A stretch of DNA of 64,000 nucleotides, taken from Testudinibacter aquarius. Its GTDB lineage: Bacteria > Pseudomonadota > Gammaproteobacteria > Enterobacterales > Pasteurellaceae. The notes beneath the pieces are model-generated. The model saw only the letters and a program-made list of their open reading frames with translations, searched no databases and was not told the origin of the DNA. The first letter of the stretch is position 1. The number at the start of each line of letters is the position of its first letter. The translations under genes were made by a program, and so were the position numbers. Positions 30,899 through 41,726 of the stretch are shown here, in pieces. The stretch spans positions 1 through 64,000 of the forward strand of contig NZ_SMCP01000006.1 in assembly GCF_004342725.1 (NCBI RefSeq), written 5' to 3'.

Positions 30899-31900
30899 AT
30901 GAAAAAATCAGCAAAAACAACAAAATGGCGTATTTTATTGGCAAGCCTAATCAGTTTTAGTGCGGTGGCTGACGACTCCATTTTAGTGGTGTCTTACGAC
31001 GTGATTCGAGACTACTACAAACAATACAATCCGCTGTATATCCAAGCCTATCAACAACAGCATCAGGCACGCTTGAATATTGCGCAATCATTTGGTGGCG
31101 CGAGCAAACAGGCGATTGCGGTGCGCAACGGTTTGCCTGCAGACGTGGTGACGCTCAATCAGCAAAACGATGTCGATCTGTTGGCAGAGAGCGGTTTGGT
31201 CGCGCCGGACTGGCAGCAACGCTACCCGAACCAAGCGATTCCGTTCAGCAGCGTCACGGTGTTTCTGGTGCGTAAAGGCAATCCGAAGCAGATTCACGAT
31301 TGGAATGATCTGGCGCAGCAAGGGGTGAGCGTCATTTTTGCCAACCCGAAAACCTCCGGCAATGGACGTTATGCCTATCTGTCGGCGTTGGGCTATGCCA
31401 AACAGCAGTATCACACCGAAACGCAAGTCCACGACTTTATGCGTAAGCTGCTGAAAAACATTCCGATATTTGATGCCGGTGCTCGTGCCGCCAGTATCAC
31501 CTTCACTCAACGCCAAATCGGTGATGTGCTGGTGACACCGGAAAACGAAGCCGGATTAGCCGCCCACGCACTGGGTGCCGATCAATTTGAAGTGGTGTAT
31601 CCGAGCTACAGCGCAAGTGTCGATGTGTTTGTGGCAGAAGTGACAAAAAATACCACGCGCCACAAAAACAGCCAAACGGCACAAGATTTTATCGCCTCGC
31701 TATGGCAGGACACTGCCCAACGAGTGGCGGCGGAAAATTATTTCCGACCGAGTAATCCGACGATTTTAAGCGAATACCAAGTGCGGTTTCCATCGGTAAA
31801 AACCTTTAATATCAATCAAGTGTTTGGCGATTGGGCGACGATCAACCAACAACATTTTGCTGACGGCGCCTTATTCGATCAGCTCTATTTAAGCCAATAG
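30899..31900 (+). CDS. sbp: Periplasmic sulfate-binding protein
   Basis: A 333-residue solute-binding protein of the Sbp/CysP type, delivering sulfate to CysTWA. A signal peptide ends near residue 25 ([11 protein letters not shown]). Family landmarks: [29 protein letters not shown] near residues 60-90, [19 protein letters not shown] near 150-170, and the C-terminal [17 protein letters not shown]. It is the first gene of the rightward unit and is divergent from its permeases. Sbp and CysP cannot be separated with certainty. Confidence 0.93.
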   Translation: MKKSAKTTKWRILLASLISFSAVADDSILVVSYDVIRDYYKQYNPLYIQAYQQQHQARLNIAQSFGGASKQAIAVRNGLPADVVTLNQQNDVDLLAESGLVAPDWQQRYPNQAIPFSSVTVFLVRKGNPKQIHDWNDLAQQGVSVIFANPKTSGNGRYAYLSALGYAKQQYHTETQVHDFMRKLLKNIPIFDAGARAASITFTQRQIGDVLVTPENEAGLAAHALGADQFEVVYPSYSASVDVFVAEVTKNTTRHKNSQTAQDFIASLWQDTAQRVAAENYFRPSNPTILSEYQVRFPSVKTFNINQVFGDWATINQQHFADGALFDQLYLSQ

Positions 31901-31913
31901 TGGGAAGAGTCAC

Positions 31914-33392
31914 ATGAACTATTTACCGATTTTCGTCGATTTAAAACAGCGTCCTGTGCTAGTGGTCGGCGGCGGACACATTGCTGAACGCAAAATTGCC
32001 GCATTGTTAAAAGCCGAAGCCAAGGTGCAGGTGGTGGCACACACGCTGAACCGCACTTTGCAGCAATGGGTTAGCCAACAACGGCTGGAATGGCTGGCTC
32101 AGGAGTTTGACCCGCAGCAGGTGCGCTCGGTCTATCTGGTGATTGCTGCAACCAATGACAACGAATTGAACCAACAAGTTTTTTGGGCGGCAGAAAATGC
32201 ACAACGCTTGGTGAATGTGGTCGATGATCAACCGCATTGCAGCTATATTTTTCCGTCGATTATCGATCGCAGCCCGATTCAAGTCGCCATTTCCAGTGGC
32301 GGTACCGCACCGGTGTTGGCACGTTTACTACGTGAAAAATTGGAAGCCCTGTTGCCGCAGAATTTAGGCGCAATGGCGCAAATCTCCGGGCGCTGGCGTG
32401 AAAAAGTCAAAGTGCGGTTGACGCAACTGACCCAACGGCGCCGTTTTTGGGAAAAATTGTTTAATCACCCGACTTTTCAACGTTTAACCGAAAATCAGCA
32501 ATTTTCCCAAGCGGAACAGCTGCTGCAACGGCAACTCAATCAAGATTATCCGATTATCGGTGAAGTAGCGTTAGTTGGTGCTGGTCCGGGTGATGCCGGT
32601 TTGTTGACTTTGAAAGGCTTGCAAACCATTCAGCAGGCAGATGTGGTGTTGTATGACGCCTTGGTTTCTGAACAGGTGTTGGAATTGGTGCGGCGTGATG
32701 CGGACAAAGTGTTTGTCGGCAAACGTGCGGGCAAGCACTCAGTGGCACAACAAGACACCAATCAATTGTTGCTGGATTACGCCCGGCAAGGCAAGCGTGT
32801 GGTGCGTTTGAAAGGCGGTGATCCGTTTGTGTTCGGACGAGGTGGCGAGGAGTTGGAAGTGCTGAAAGCGCATAAGATTCCGTTCAGCGTGGTGCCGGGG
32901 ATTACCGCCGCTTTGGGGGCGACGGCTTATGCCGGGATTCCGCTGACTCACCGCGATTATGCGCAAACGGCGATGTTCATCACCGGACATTGCCAGCCGG
33001 ACGGCAACAAACTGCGCTGGGAAACGTTGGCGCAAGGCAACCAAACGCTGGTGGTGTACATGGGCACGATTAAAGCGGCGGAGCTGAGCCGCCAGTTGCA
33101 GGCGCATGGCCGTAGTGCAGACACCCCGGTTGCGGTAATCAGCAACGGTACTTTGGCGGAGCAAACGGTTCAAACCGGGCAATTGCATCAGTTGGCAGTG
33201 TTAGCCGAGCAGGCTCCGAAACCGGCGTTGATCGTGATCGGCGAAGTGGTGGCGCTGCAACCGCACTTGGCATGGTTTGGCGAAGCGGCACAGCAGTTTG
33301 TGCTGACCGAGCCGCAACTGTTTCAGTCGAACAACGAATTGCAATCGTTTGAAGCATTTCAACCGTCTCAACCATTAAAGAAAATCGCCTGA
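31914..33392 (+). CDS. cysG: Trifunctional sirohaem synthase CysG
   Basis: A 492-residue enzyme making sirohaem for sulfite reductase. The N-terminal half (residues 1-~205; [36 protein letters not shown]) is the precorrin-2 dehydrogenase/ferrochelatase; the C-terminal half is the uroporphyrinogen III methyltransferase ([54 protein letters not shown]). It is some 35 residues longer than E. coli CysG, with a Gln/Phe-rich tail. Placed in the cys unit because CysI needs sirohaem. Confidence 0.96.
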   Translation: MNYLPIFVDLKQRPVLVVGGGHIAERKIAALLKAEAKVQVVAHTLNRTLQQWVSQQRLEWLAQEFDPQQVRSVYLVIAATNDNELNQQVFWAAENAQRLVNVVDDQPHCSYIFPSIIDRSPIQVAISSGGTAPVLARLLREKLEALLPQNLGAMAQISGRWREKVKVRLTQLTQRRRFWEKLFNHPTFQRLTENQQFSQAEQLLQRQLNQDYPIIGEVALVGAGPGDAGLLTLKGLQTIQQADVVLYDALVSEQVLELVRRDADKVFVGKRAGKHSVAQQDTNQLLLDYARQGKRVVRLKGGDPFVFGRGGEELEVLKAHKIPFSVVPGITAALGATAYAGIPLTHRDYAQTAMFITGHCQPDGNKLRWETLAQGNQTLVVYMGTIKAAELSRQLQAHGRSADTPVAVISNGTLAEQTVQTGQLHQLAVLAEQAPKPALIVIGEVVALQPHLAWFGEAAQQFVLTEPQLFQSNNELQSFEAFQPSQPLKKIA

Positions 33393-33414
33393 GCAAGCAG
33401 TGAAAGGAGACGTT

Positions 33415-34152
33415 ATGTTTAAACCGAATCTATGGCAAATTCCGACGATTGCACCGCAAGTGCAACAGCACTTGGCGCACAAAACCGAGATCTTGATCGA
33501 GCGATTACAGCAGATTGCCGAACGGCATCAAGCCGCAAAATTTGCCAGCAGTTTGGCGGTGGAAGATATGCTGATCACCGATTTAATTGCCAAGTGCGGT
33601 ATCCCAATCGAGGTGTTTACTTTGGATACCGGACGGTTAAACCCGGAAACCTTAGCGCTGCTCGAGCAGGTCGATCAACGCTATCCCAATCTGACTTTAC
33701 AAAGCTATTTTCCGCAAGCGGCAGCGGTGCAGGCGTATGTCAGTACCCAAGGGGAAAATGCGTTTTATGACAGCGTGGAACAGCGCCAGCAGTGCTGTTT
33801 TATCCGCAAAGTGGAACCGCTTAACCGTGCGTTACAAGCAGCGGATGCTTGGCTGAGCGGACAACGGCGCGATCAATCGGTCACACGCGCAGAATTGCCG
33901 TTCAGCGAACGGGATCAGGCACGCAGAATCGCTAAATATAATCCGATTTTCGATTGGTCGGAACGGGACGTGTGGGCGTATATCCTGCACTACCAAGTGC
34001 CGTACAACCGCTTATATCAGCAAGGCTATCCGAGCATCGGCTGTGAGCCTTGTACCCGACCAGTCAAAGCCGAGGAGGATATTCGCGCCGGACGCTGGTG
34101 GTGGGAAAATAAAGACAGTAAAGAGTGCGGTTTGCACACCCAGTCAGCCTGA
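33415..34152 (+). CDS. cysH: Assimilatory APS reductase (CysH family, [4Fe-4S] type)
   Basis: A 245-residue reductase that makes sulfite. It has the [4Fe-4S] cysteine pattern of APS reductases: CC at ~127-128 (RQQCCFIRKVEPL) and CEPC at ~210-213 (YPSIGCEPCTRPV), plus the catalytic KECGLH Cys at ~238. Classical PAPS reductases lack the CC/CxxC pairs. It therefore probably uses APS directly, which fits the absence of cysC here. Start at the ATG with AAAGGAG upstream; an earlier GTG is rejected. Confidence 0.9.
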   Translation: MFKPNLWQIPTIAPQVQQHLAHKTEILIERLQQIAERHQAAKFASSLAVEDMLITDLIAKCGIPIEVFTLDTGRLNPETLALLEQVDQRYPNLTLQSYFPQAAAVQAYVSTQGENAFYDSVEQRQQCCFIRKVEPLNRALQAADAWLSGQRRDQSVTRAELPFSERDQARRIAKYNPIFDWSERDVWAYILHYQVPYNRLYQQGYPSIGCEPCTRPVKAEEDIRAGRWWWENKDSKECGLHTQSA

Positions 34153-34183
34153 ATCACAAACAAAAGAATAAAAGGAAAATACT

Positions 34184-35113
34184 ATGACAAACACTGCACA
34201 ACCATTACAAGACGGCCATCTGGATTGGCTGGAGGCGGAGTCGATTCATATTATCCGTGAAGTGGTCGCCGAATGTGAAAAACCGGCGCTGTTGTTTTCC
34301 GGCGGCAAAGATTCAGTGGTGTTGTTGGCATTGGCACGGAAAGCCTTTCAACTGCAAGGACGTGAATTGAATTTGCCGTTTCCGCTGGTGCATATCGACA
34401 CCGGACACAACTATCCTGAAGTGATTGCCTTTCGCGATCAGCAGGTGGCGAAGCTCAACGCCACGCTGATAGTCGGACATGTCGAAGATTCGATCAACAA
34501 AGGTACGGTGGTGTTGCGTAAAGCCACCGACTCGCGCAATGCGGCGCAAGCGGTGACGCTGTTGGAAACCATTGAAGAGCACGGCTTCAGCGCCTTGATG
34601 GGCGGGGCACGTCGTGATGAAGAGAAAGCGCGTGCCAAAGAGCGGATCTTCTCGTTCCGTGACGAATTCGGACAGTGGGATCCGAAAGCACAGCGTCCTG
34701 AATTGTGGTCGCTGTATAACGCTAAGCTGCACAAAGGCGAAAATATGCGGGTGTTCCCGATCTCCAACTGGACGGAATTGGATATTTGGCAATATATCGC
34801 CCGTGAAAAATTGGAATTACCGTCGATTTATTACGCCCATCAACGAGAAGTGGTGCGCAAAAAAGGTTTATTAGTGCCGGTGACAGCGATCACCCCAAAA
34901 GCTGCCAATGACAGCAGCGAAGTGTTATCGGTGCGTTTTCGCACCGTCGGTGATATCAGCTGCACCTGCCCGGTTGCCAGCACTGCCGCCACCGCACTTG
35001 AGATTATCCAAGAAACGGCAGTGGTTGAAATCTCGGAACGCAGCGCCACCCGTTTAGACGATCAGGTGAGTGAGGCAGCGATGGAGCAGCGCAAAAAACA
35101 AGGGTATTTTTGA
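34184..35113 (+). CDS. cysD: Sulfate adenylyltransferase subunit 2
   Basis: A 309-residue subunit that adenylates sulfate to APS with the GTPase CysN. The PP-loop is LLFSGGKDSVVLL near residues 36-48; RRDEEKARAKERIFSFRDEFGQWDPKAQRPELW follows near 140-175. The C-terminus ATRLDDQVSEAAMEQRKKQGYF is typical. An unusual 337-bp gap, not the usual few bases, separates it from cysN. Confidence 0.97.
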   Translation: MTNTAQPLQDGHLDWLEAESIHIIREVVAECEKPALLFSGGKDSVVLLALARKAFQLQGRELNLPFPLVHIDTGHNYPEVIAFRDQQVAKLNATLIVGHVEDSINKGTVVLRKATDSRNAAQAVTLLETIEEHGFSALMGGARRDEEKARAKERIFSFRDEFGQWDPKAQRPELWSLYNAKLHKGENMRVFPISNWTELDIWQYIAREKLELPSIYYAHQREVVRKKGLLVPVTAITPKAANDSSEVLSVRFRTVGDISCTCPVASTAATALEIIQETAVVEISERSATRLDDQVSEAAMEQRKKQGYF

Positions 35114-35450
35114 GGCTGAAATAAAGAGGTAACGGTGGTAAATACTCAATGAAATACCGCACTTTGTTGATAAAACAGCCTTTTCCCCGTCATTTTGCGT
35201 TGAGTGGTTGCGTCAAATTTCAAGTTCGATTTGTCGTGTTTGAGCGAAGCGAGTTGGCAAATCGGACGTAGAAATTAGTAACAAGCGAAACATCAGCAAA
35301 ATTTTCGGGGCGTGTTTCTTTTGCTTATCTTTTCTTTGCACGAGCAAAGAAAAGTAAGTCGCCATCGGAGAAACACGATAGAGATAAATCGCTTGCTGAG
35401 GATAGAGAATAACAATCAGATTGGTCAAAATAAATACAAGGAATACAACC
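35114..35450. other. 337-bp intergenic insert with hairpin between cysD and cysN
   Basis: No gene is supported. The stretch contains a perfect hairpin CTTTTCTTTGC-ACGA-GCAAAGAAAAG at 35329-35354, and its flanking text (TTTCTTTTGCTTATCTTTTC) looks like a dispersed repeat rather than operon sequence. cysD and cysN normally abut, so this is probably an inserted repeat. An ACAAGGAA ribosome site for cysN follows at its end. Confidence 0.55.
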
Positions 35451-36758
35451 ATGAGCAATTTCAACCCTAATGTAACTAAGTATGCACCGTTGCGTTTTAT
35501 CACCGCCGGCAGTGTGGATGACGGCAAAAGCACCTTAATCGGGCGGTTGCTGTACGACAGCAAGGCACTGCTCAGCGACCAACTGTTGAGCTTGGACAAA
35601 TCGAAAAACAACGGCGAAGTGATCGACTTTTCGATCCTCACAGACGGCTTGCAAGCCGAGCGTGAACAAGGCATTACCATCGATGTGGCTTACCGCTATT
35701 TTTCCACCGCCAAGCGCAAATTTATCATCGCTGATACGCCGGGGCACGAGCAATATACCCGTAACATGGTGACCGGCGCCTCAACCGCCAATGCGGCGGT
35801 GGTGCTGATTGATGCCACACAATTGGATTTCAAGCAACTGCCATTACAGCTATTGCCGCAAACCAAACGTCATTCTGCGATCCTGAAACATCTCAATTGC
35901 CCACATATCTTGGTGGCGGTGAATAAAATGGATCTGCTGGGTTTTGAACAGGCAAAATTCGAGGCAATTTGTGCCGCATACCGCACCTTGGCGCTGCAAC
36001 TGGGCTTACAACAGGACATCCACTTCATTCCCGTTTCCGCTTTGCAAGGTGATAACATCGTTCATGCCAGCGCCAACACCCCTTGGTACCAAGGGGAACC
36101 GCTGTTAAGTATTTTGGAGGCATTGCCAAGTAATGAGCATGTCGCCCTTGATGCCTCGCATTTCCATTTTCCGGTGCAGTTGGTGCAGCGTTTAGATAGT
36201 GATAAACAAGACGATTTTCGCGGTTATCAAGGGCGAATCGAAGCCGGCAGCGTTAAGGTCGGCGACCAAGTGCGGATCGAACCGGCCGGGCGCATTAGCA
36301 CGGTAAGCAAAATTTTCAGCTCGAACGGATCGGTTGCAACTGCGCAAGCCGGAGAGCAAGTGACAATCCGCCTGAGCGACGACATTGATATTTCACGCGG
36401 CGATACCTTGCTGGCAGTCGATTCCGGCACCCAAGCCAATAAAAAACTGCGGGCAACCTTGTGTTGGTTCGATGAGCGGGCGCTGAATCCGGCACGCAAA
36501 TATCTGCTAAAACACAGCACACAAACCGTGTTTGCCAAGATCAACAAGGTCGAGCAGGTGCTGGATGTCCATACCTTGAGCAAGGTAAGCGAATCGCACA
36601 GCTTGAATATGAATGATTTGGGGGAAGTGCAGCTCAGCTTACAAAAACCGATTTGCTGCACCCGCTATCAGGACAATATCGCCACCGGCTCATTTATTTT
36701 GATTGATGAAGCGACGTATCACACGGTGGCGGCAGGTATGATTTTAGATTTTGAATAA
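35451..36758 (+). CDS. cysN: Sulfate adenylyltransferase subunit 1 (GTPase)
   Basis: A 435-residue GTPase of the EF-Tu superfamily whose GTP hydrolysis drives APS formation by CysD. G1 is AGSVDDGKSTLIGR, G2 region EREQGITIDVAYRYF, G3 DTPGHEQY and G4 NKMD. It ends without an APS-kinase domain, unlike CysNC fusions. The ATG at 35451 is preferred to an upstream TTG because of the ACAAGGAA site and the usual N-terminus. Confidence 0.96.
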   Translation: MSNFNPNVTKYAPLRFITAGSVDDGKSTLIGRLLYDSKALLSDQLLSLDKSKNNGEVIDFSILTDGLQAEREQGITIDVAYRYFSTAKRKFIIADTPGHEQYTRNMVTGASTANAAVVLIDATQLDFKQLPLQLLPQTKRHSAILKHLNCPHILVAVNKMDLLGFEQAKFEAICAAYRTLALQLGLQQDIHFIPVSALQGDNIVHASANTPWYQGEPLLSILEALPSNEHVALDASHFHFPVQLVQRLDSDKQDDFRGYQGRIEAGSVKVGDQVRIEPAGRISTVSKIFSSNGSVATAQAGEQVTIRLSDDIDISRGDTLLAVDSGTQANKKLRATLCWFDERALNPARKYLLKHSTQTVFAKINKVEQVLDVHTLSKVSESHSLNMNDLGEVQLSLQKPICCTRYQDNIATGSFILIDEATYHTVAAGMILDFE

Positions 36759-36779
36759 TATGGCGTTTGTGGGGATCAG

Positions 36780-38609
36780 ATGACGATTGAGAAAACAATG
36801 AATTTAACACTGCCGCCGGAACTCAGCAGAAGCCTTGCCACGTTGGATGCGTTGCAGTTGGCGTGGCTGTCCGGCTATTGCTGGAGCGAAGCACAAAACA
36901 GACAAGGCGGGCAAAGTGCGGTTTCGCAAACCGCAAGTGCGCAACCAACCGCACTTCAGCCATTACTTCAGCCATTGCCGGTGACGATTATTTCAGCCTC
37001 GCAAACCGGCAATGCGCGCAAAGTGGCGGAGCAGTTAAAAAGCAAACTGGCGGCAAGTGGTGTAGAGGTCAAACTGGTTGCAGCGGCGGATTACAAACCG
37101 AAAAATCTCGCCGATGAAAAGTTGCTGTTGCTGGTGACGTCAACCCAAGGCGACGGCGAGCCGCCGGAGGAGGCGGTCAGCCTGCATAAATATCTGTTTG
37201 GCAAAAAAGCACCCAATTTGAGCAATACCGAATTTGCCGTACTGGGGTTGGGTGACAGCTCCTATCCGGATTTCTGTCAGGCTGGCAAAGATTTTGATGC
37301 CAAGCTGGCAGAATTGGGTGGTACACGACTGTTAGAACGGCAGGATTGCGATCTGGATTATCAAGCGATTGCCGACACTTGGATCGAACAGATCAGCCGA
37401 CGGTTACAGCAGAAAAACCAAACTCAAAACCAAAGTCAAAGTGCGGTTACGCTTTCAGCGCCCCATTCCACTGACAACGCAAGTGCGGTCGGCTCGATTT
37501 ATAACAAAGAAAATCCGTTTAGCGCAACCCTGGCGCTACGCCAAAAAATCACTGCACGTGGCTCGGAAAAAGATGTGCGCCATTTGGAAATCGATCTCTC
37601 CGGTTCAGGCTTGCACTATCAGCCGGGCGATGCGCTGGGGGTGTGGTTCAACAATGATCCGGCACTGGTGGCAGAGATCTTGCAAGCAGTTTCGTTGAAC
37701 GGCGAAGAAAAAGTGCGGTTGAACGGGGAGGAAATCTGCATTCGCAGCGCATTGCTGCAGTCGTTGGAGATCACCCAGAACACACCGCACTTTGTCAAAG
37801 GCTATGCTGAATTAGCCGATAACAGCGAACTAAACCAGCGTGTGAAAAGTATTGCTGCAATTCAGGATTATATCCAAACCACACCGATTATCGGCGTGTT
37901 GCAAGCCTATCCGTTCGCGCTCAGTGCCGAGCAGTTGCTTGGTCTGTTGCGACCGTTGACGCCGCGTCTTTATTCGATTGCCTCATCTGCTGACGAAGTC
38001 GGCGAGGAAGTGCATCTTACCGTCGGCGTGCTGCGTTACGAACACGACGGCAAAATCCGTAGCGGCGGTGCATCCAGTTATTTGGCGGATCGAGTGGAAG
38101 AAGACGGCGAAGTACGCGTATTCATTGAACAGAACGACAACTTTCGCCTGCCGCCAGATAACGACACCCCGATTATTATGATCGGCGCTGGCACCGGCAT
38201 TGCACCGTTCCGTGCCTTTCTGCAACAACGGGCGGCAGAGCAGGCGAGCGGCAAAAACTGGCTGATTTTCGGCAACCAACACTTCACTGATGATTTTCTG
38301 TATCAAGTGGAGTGGCAGGGCTTCGCCAAAGACGGTTATCTGCATAAATACAACTTTGCTTGGTCGCGCGATCAAGCCGAGAAAATCTATGTGCAGCACA
38401 AAATCCGTGAGCAGGCGGAGAGCCTGTGGCAATGGTTGCAGCAAGGAGCGCATATTTATGTCTGCGGTGATGCTTCGCGCATGGCGAAAGATGTGGAACA
38501 GGCGTTGTTAGACGTGATTGCGCAACAGGGCAAACTCAGTGCGGAAGAGGCGGATGAATATCTGGACGAATTACGACAAAACAAACGCTATCAGCGTGAT
38601 GTGTATTAA
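36780..38609 (+). CDS. cysJ: Sulfite reductase flavoprotein alpha subunit
   Basis: A 609-residue flavoprotein passing electrons from NADPH through FAD and FMN to CysI. The flavodoxin domain spans ~70-205 ([31 protein letters not shown]), the FAD domain follows ([11 protein letters not shown] near 397-407), and the NADPH site is [17 protein letters not shown]. Two low-complexity linkers, near residues 44-65 and 215-240, are largely encoded by uptake-signal repeats. Confidence 0.97.
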   Translation: MTIEKTMNLTLPPELSRSLATLDALQLAWLSGYCWSEAQNRQGGQSAVSQTASAQPTALQPLLQPLPVTIISASQTGNARKVAEQLKSKLAASGVEVKLVAAADYKPKNLADEKLLLLVTSTQGDGEPPEEAVSLHKYLFGKKAPNLSNTEFAVLGLGDSSYPDFCQAGKDFDAKLAELGGTRLLERQDCDLDYQAIADTWIEQISRRLQQKNQTQNQSQSAVTLSAPHSTDNASAVGSIYNKENPFSATLALRQKITARGSEKDVRHLEIDLSGSGLHYQPGDALGVWFNNDPALVAEILQAVSLNGEEKVRLNGEEICIRSALLQSLEITQNTPHFVKGYAELADNSELNQRVKSIAAIQDYIQTTPIIGVLQAYPFALSAEQLLGLLRPLTPRLYSIASSADEVGEEVHLTVGVLRYEHDGKIRSGGASSYLADRVEEDGEVRVFIEQNDNFRLPPDNDTPIIMIGAGTGIAPFRAFLQQRAAEQASGKNWLIFGNQHFTDDFLYQVEWQGFAKDGYLHKYNFAWSRDQAEKIYVQHKIREQAESLWQWLQQGAHIYVCGDASRMAKDVEQALLDVIAQQGKLSAEEADEYLDELRQNKRYQRDVY

Positions 38610-38632
38610 GCATTTGGATGGGAGTGAACAGC

Positions 38633-40408
38633 ATGAGCGATAAAAAAACAGTAGAAAAAGCAGTGGAGTGGAAAACTAAACCGTTAGCTGACAATGAGCG
38701 GCTCAAAGGTGACAGCGATTATTTGCACGGCACCATTGCCGACGATCTCAACGAACAACTGACCGGCGGTTTCGTGAAAGATAATTTCCAGCTAATCCGT
38801 TTTCACGGTATGTACGAGCAAGATGACCGGGATATTCGTGCCGAACGCTTGGAACAGAAATTAGAACCGAATAAAAATGTGATGCTGCGCTGTCGCTTGC
38901 CCGGCGGTATCATTGCGCCGAAACAGTGGTTGGGCATTGACCAATTTGCCACTGAACACACCAACTACGGCAGTATCCGCTTAACCAACCGCCAGACTTT
39001 CCAGTTTCACGGCGTACTGAAACAGAACATCAAACCAATGCACCAGTGGTTGCATCACTTGGGGCTGGATTCGATCGCGACTGCCGGTGATGTCAATCGT
39101 AACGTATTGTGTACTTCCAATCCGGTGGAGAGTGATCTGCACCGCGAAGCCTACGAATGGGCGAAAAAAATCTCCGAGCATTTGCTGCCGAAAACCACTG
39201 CTTATGCCGATATTTGGTTGGACGGCGAAAAAGTGTTTACTACCGAACTGTCCAAGCCGCTGTTGAAAGAGTCTAGTGATAAAACCGAGCCGGTGTTGGG
39301 CAAAAATTATCTGCCGCGTAAATTTAAAACCACCGTGGTGATTCCACCGCATAACGATGTGGATCTGCACGCCAACGATCTGAATTTCGTCGCCATCGGC
39401 GAAAACGGTAAATTGGTCGGTTTCAACGTGCTGGTCGGCGGCGGCTTGTCAATGGAACACGGCAACCACAAAACCTACCCGAATGCGGCGAGAGAGCTAG
39501 GTTTTGTCGGCTTGGAAAACGTGCTGGCGTGTGCTGAAGCGGTGGTCACGACGCAACGGGATTGGGGCAACCGAAGCGACCGTAAAAATGCTAAACTGCG
39601 TTACACCATCGAGCGGGTCGGCATGGAGACCTTCATCCAAGAGATCGAAACCCGTATCGGCGCTAAATTGCAAGCGATCCGTCCTTATCGATTTACTGAA
39701 CGGGGCGATCGGATCGGTTGGGTGCAGGGCGAAGATAAAAAATGGCATTTAACGCTGTTTATTGAAAATGGGCGTTTGCTGGACTTCCCACACCGACCGT
39801 TAAAGAGCGGTATGCGTGAAATTGCTAAGATTCACAAAGGGGATTTCCGCCTGACAGCCAATCAAAATCTGATTGTTGCCGGCGTTGCCACTCGAGATAA
39901 AACTAAAATCGAAAAAATTGCCCGGCAATATAAACTGATTGACGACAGCGTAACGCCACAGCGAGAAAACAGTATGGCGTGCGTCTCCTTGCCGACTTGC
40001 CCGTTGGCAATGGCGGAAGCGGAGCGTTTCCTACCGCACTTTATCGATCAGGTGGATTCGATTTTAACCAAACACGGCATGGCGGAGGAGCATATCGTGT
40101 TGCGCGTCACCGGCTGCCCGAACGGCTGCGGACGAGCGATGTTGGCGGAAATCGGTTTGGTTGGCAAAGCCATCGGGCGTTATAACCTGCACGTTGGCGG
40201 CAACCTAGCCGGCACCCGCATCCCACGCCTGTTTAAAGAAAATATCACCGAAGCGGAAATTCTGGCGATACTGGACGGTTGGATTGGAGACTGGGCACAA
40301 AACCGACAAAGCAATGAAAGTTTTGGCGATTTCGCAATCCGCAGCGGCATCAGCAAACCGGTGGTCAATGCCGCAATTGATTTTTGGGACGTGACTAAAG
40401 TGGCTTAA
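38633..40408 (+). CDS. cysI: Sulfite reductase haemoprotein beta subunit
   Basis: A 591-residue sirohaem and [4Fe-4S] enzyme that reduces sulfite to sulfide with six electrons from CysJ. Cluster ligands are visible in [20 protein letters not shown] and [37 protein letters not shown] and [15 protein letters not shown] mark the N-terminal repeat. The ATG at 38633 with GGAG nine bases upstream is chosen over one at 38618. Last gene of the unit, ending at a terminator. Confidence 0.97.
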   Translation: MSDKKTVEKAVEWKTKPLADNERLKGDSDYLHGTIADDLNEQLTGGFVKDNFQLIRFHGMYEQDDRDIRAERLEQKLEPNKNVMLRCRLPGGIIAPKQWLGIDQFATEHTNYGSIRLTNRQTFQFHGVLKQNIKPMHQWLHHLGLDSIATAGDVNRNVLCTSNPVESDLHREAYEWAKKISEHLLPKTTAYADIWLDGEKVFTTELSKPLLKESSDKTEPVLGKNYLPRKFKTTVVIPPHNDVDLHANDLNFVAIGENGKLVGFNVLVGGGLSMEHGNHKTYPNAARELGFVGLENVLACAEAVVTTQRDWGNRSDRKNAKLRYTIERVGMETFIQEIETRIGAKLQAIRPYRFTERGDRIGWVQGEDKKWHLTLFIENGRLLDFPHRPLKSGMREIAKIHKGDFRLTANQNLIVAGVATRDKTKIEKIARQYKLIDDSVTPQRENSMACVSLPTCPLAMAEAERFLPHFIDQVDSILTKHGMAEEHIVLRVTGCPNGCGRAMLAEIGLVGKAIGRYNLHVGGNLAGTRIPRLFKENITEAEILAILDGWIGDWAQNRQSNESFGDFAIRSGISKPVVNAAIDFWDVTKVA

Positions 40409-40450
40409 CGGTGGTTTAGTAAACGGTTTATAGCAAGAGCATCAGAGAAA

Positions 40451-40473
40451 AGCGCCAGGGATGGCGCTTTTTT
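40451..40473. terminator. Bidirectional terminator between cysI and ogl
   Basis: AGCGCCA-GGGA-TGGCGCT followed by a T-run on the plus strand and TTTT on the minus strand. It lies between convergent cysI and ogl and should stop both. Confidence 0.85.
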
Positions 40474-40489
40474 AGTGGAATAGACGAGA

Positions 40490-41653
40490 TTAACGATAGC
40501 TGGCAGGTACATTTGCCAAATAGATTGCCGGTACGCCTTCGAAATCACTACCAAACAGCACTTGGCTGTCATCGGGTGAAAAAGAGGGGTGAGGGTGGGT
40601 AATTTGGCGATCGCCGTCCAGTACTTTCCAAGAGGTACTGTGTTTGACGAGCTTGTAGGCTTGCTTTTGTCCGATATTGAAAATATATAAATACGGATCA
40701 TTTTCAATATTGTAGCTAGCGCTATCGTCGACATCGACCGGAGAATCACAGCCGTCACCGATCATTAGACTGCCGTCAAAATTGCTCATCAGATGTGAGC
40801 ATGGCGGCATCACCATCAAACGGGTATTTTCCAATGTTATCGGATCAGCAGTGTAGATAACCCGTTCGGTTTGCCCTTTGAAGTAAGAGACATACGCCAT
40901 TTTAGCGCCGTTCGGCAGCCAAAATTCATGGGTGCAGGATTCGCCCGGCAGGTGCTGTTTCACTTTTCTCAGCTGACTGCCGTCCTCATTAATCAACCAC
41001 ATTCGAGCATCGACTAAATCGTGTGGACCTTCATGGCAAAAACCGATTGTGTTGTCATCAAAAGGGCGGTAAGTCGGGTGTCCTAGCCAAGCGTTTTCTT
41101 GATGAATAACGGAGACCTTGCCGCTTAAAATATCCACGCGGATTAAACGACAGGTTGGCTTGGTGTGGTAAAACGCTTTAAATTTCTCCCAATCGGTTAA
41201 TGGCTGCCAGCAGGATTTTAGGATTTCAATTCCGACCAGCTTGGTGCAGTCTGAGCTTGCCACCCAAGTGCCATAACCTTTCCAATTATCATCGACGGTA
41301 TAAATTACCGTTTCTTGCAAGGTTTGCAGATCCACTCTACATAAATTAGTGTCATTTTTAACATAAAAAAATGATTTATCGTCATCTGCAATAAAACCAC
41401 CAAAGGTATTGTCGCCTTTACCCTCGGTGAGTTGCGTAGCGATTTGGCTGTGCAGATCCAGTAAATAATAGTTTCGGTTGCCATCAAAATCCCCAGCAAA
41501 CAGCAACTTACTGCCGTCTCGGGTAAAGCATTTCTGATAAAAATAATTGCGATGACAGATAATCTCTTTTGGCGTCAGCCGTGTCACTTCAATCTCGGTA
41601 TCCGAATCAAGAAATGATTCAAATTCAAATTGGATTTGCTGTCCTTTAGCCAT
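40490..41653 (-). CDS. ogl: Oligogalacturonide lyase (PL22)
   Basis: A 387-residue cytosolic lyase that splits unsaturated digalacturonate and related oligomers into monomers. It has the seven-bladed propeller of PL22 enzymes and family landmarks such as RLTPKEIICHRNYFYQKCFT near residues 24-43, VGIEI, GFCHEGPHDLVDARMWLI near 214-230 and HEFWLPNGAKMAYVSYFKG near 250-270; several His residues here are metal ligands in the family. It has no signal peptide. It lies 73 bp downstream of the symporter gene with a hairpin between. Confidence 0.9.
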   Translation of the reverse strand: MAKGQQIQFEFESFLDSDTEIEVTRLTPKEIICHRNYFYQKCFTRDGSKLLFAGDFDGNRNYYLLDLHSQIATQLTEGKGDNTFGGFIADDDKSFFYVKNDTNLCRVDLQTLQETVIYTVDDNWKGYGTWVASSDCTKLVGIEILKSCWQPLTDWEKFKAFYHTKPTCRLIRVDILSGKVSVIHQENAWLGHPTYRPFDDNTIGFCHEGPHDLVDARMWLINEDGSQLRKVKQHLPGESCTHEFWLPNGAKMAYVSYFKGQTERVIYTADPITLENTRLMVMPPCSHLMSNFDGSLMIGDGCDSPVDVDDSASYNIENDPYLYIFNIGQKQAYKLVKHSTSWKVLDGDRQITHPHPSFSPDDSQVLFGSDFEGVPAIYLANVPASYR

Positions 41654-41671
41654 AGTTTTTACTCCTAAAGT

Positions 41672-41702
41672 GCGGTATGCGTGTGGCGTTCAAGCATACC
41701 GC
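41672..41702 (-). repeat. Hairpin in the symporter-ogl gap
   Basis: GCGGTATGC at 41672-41680 and GCATACCGC at 41694-41702 pair as a perfect 9-bp stem that includes an uptake-signal core. It could attenuate transcription into ogl or protect the mRNA; no T-run follows on the minus strand. Confidence 0.4.
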
Positions 41703-41726
41703 AAGTCAATATTGGTTACTGCAACG

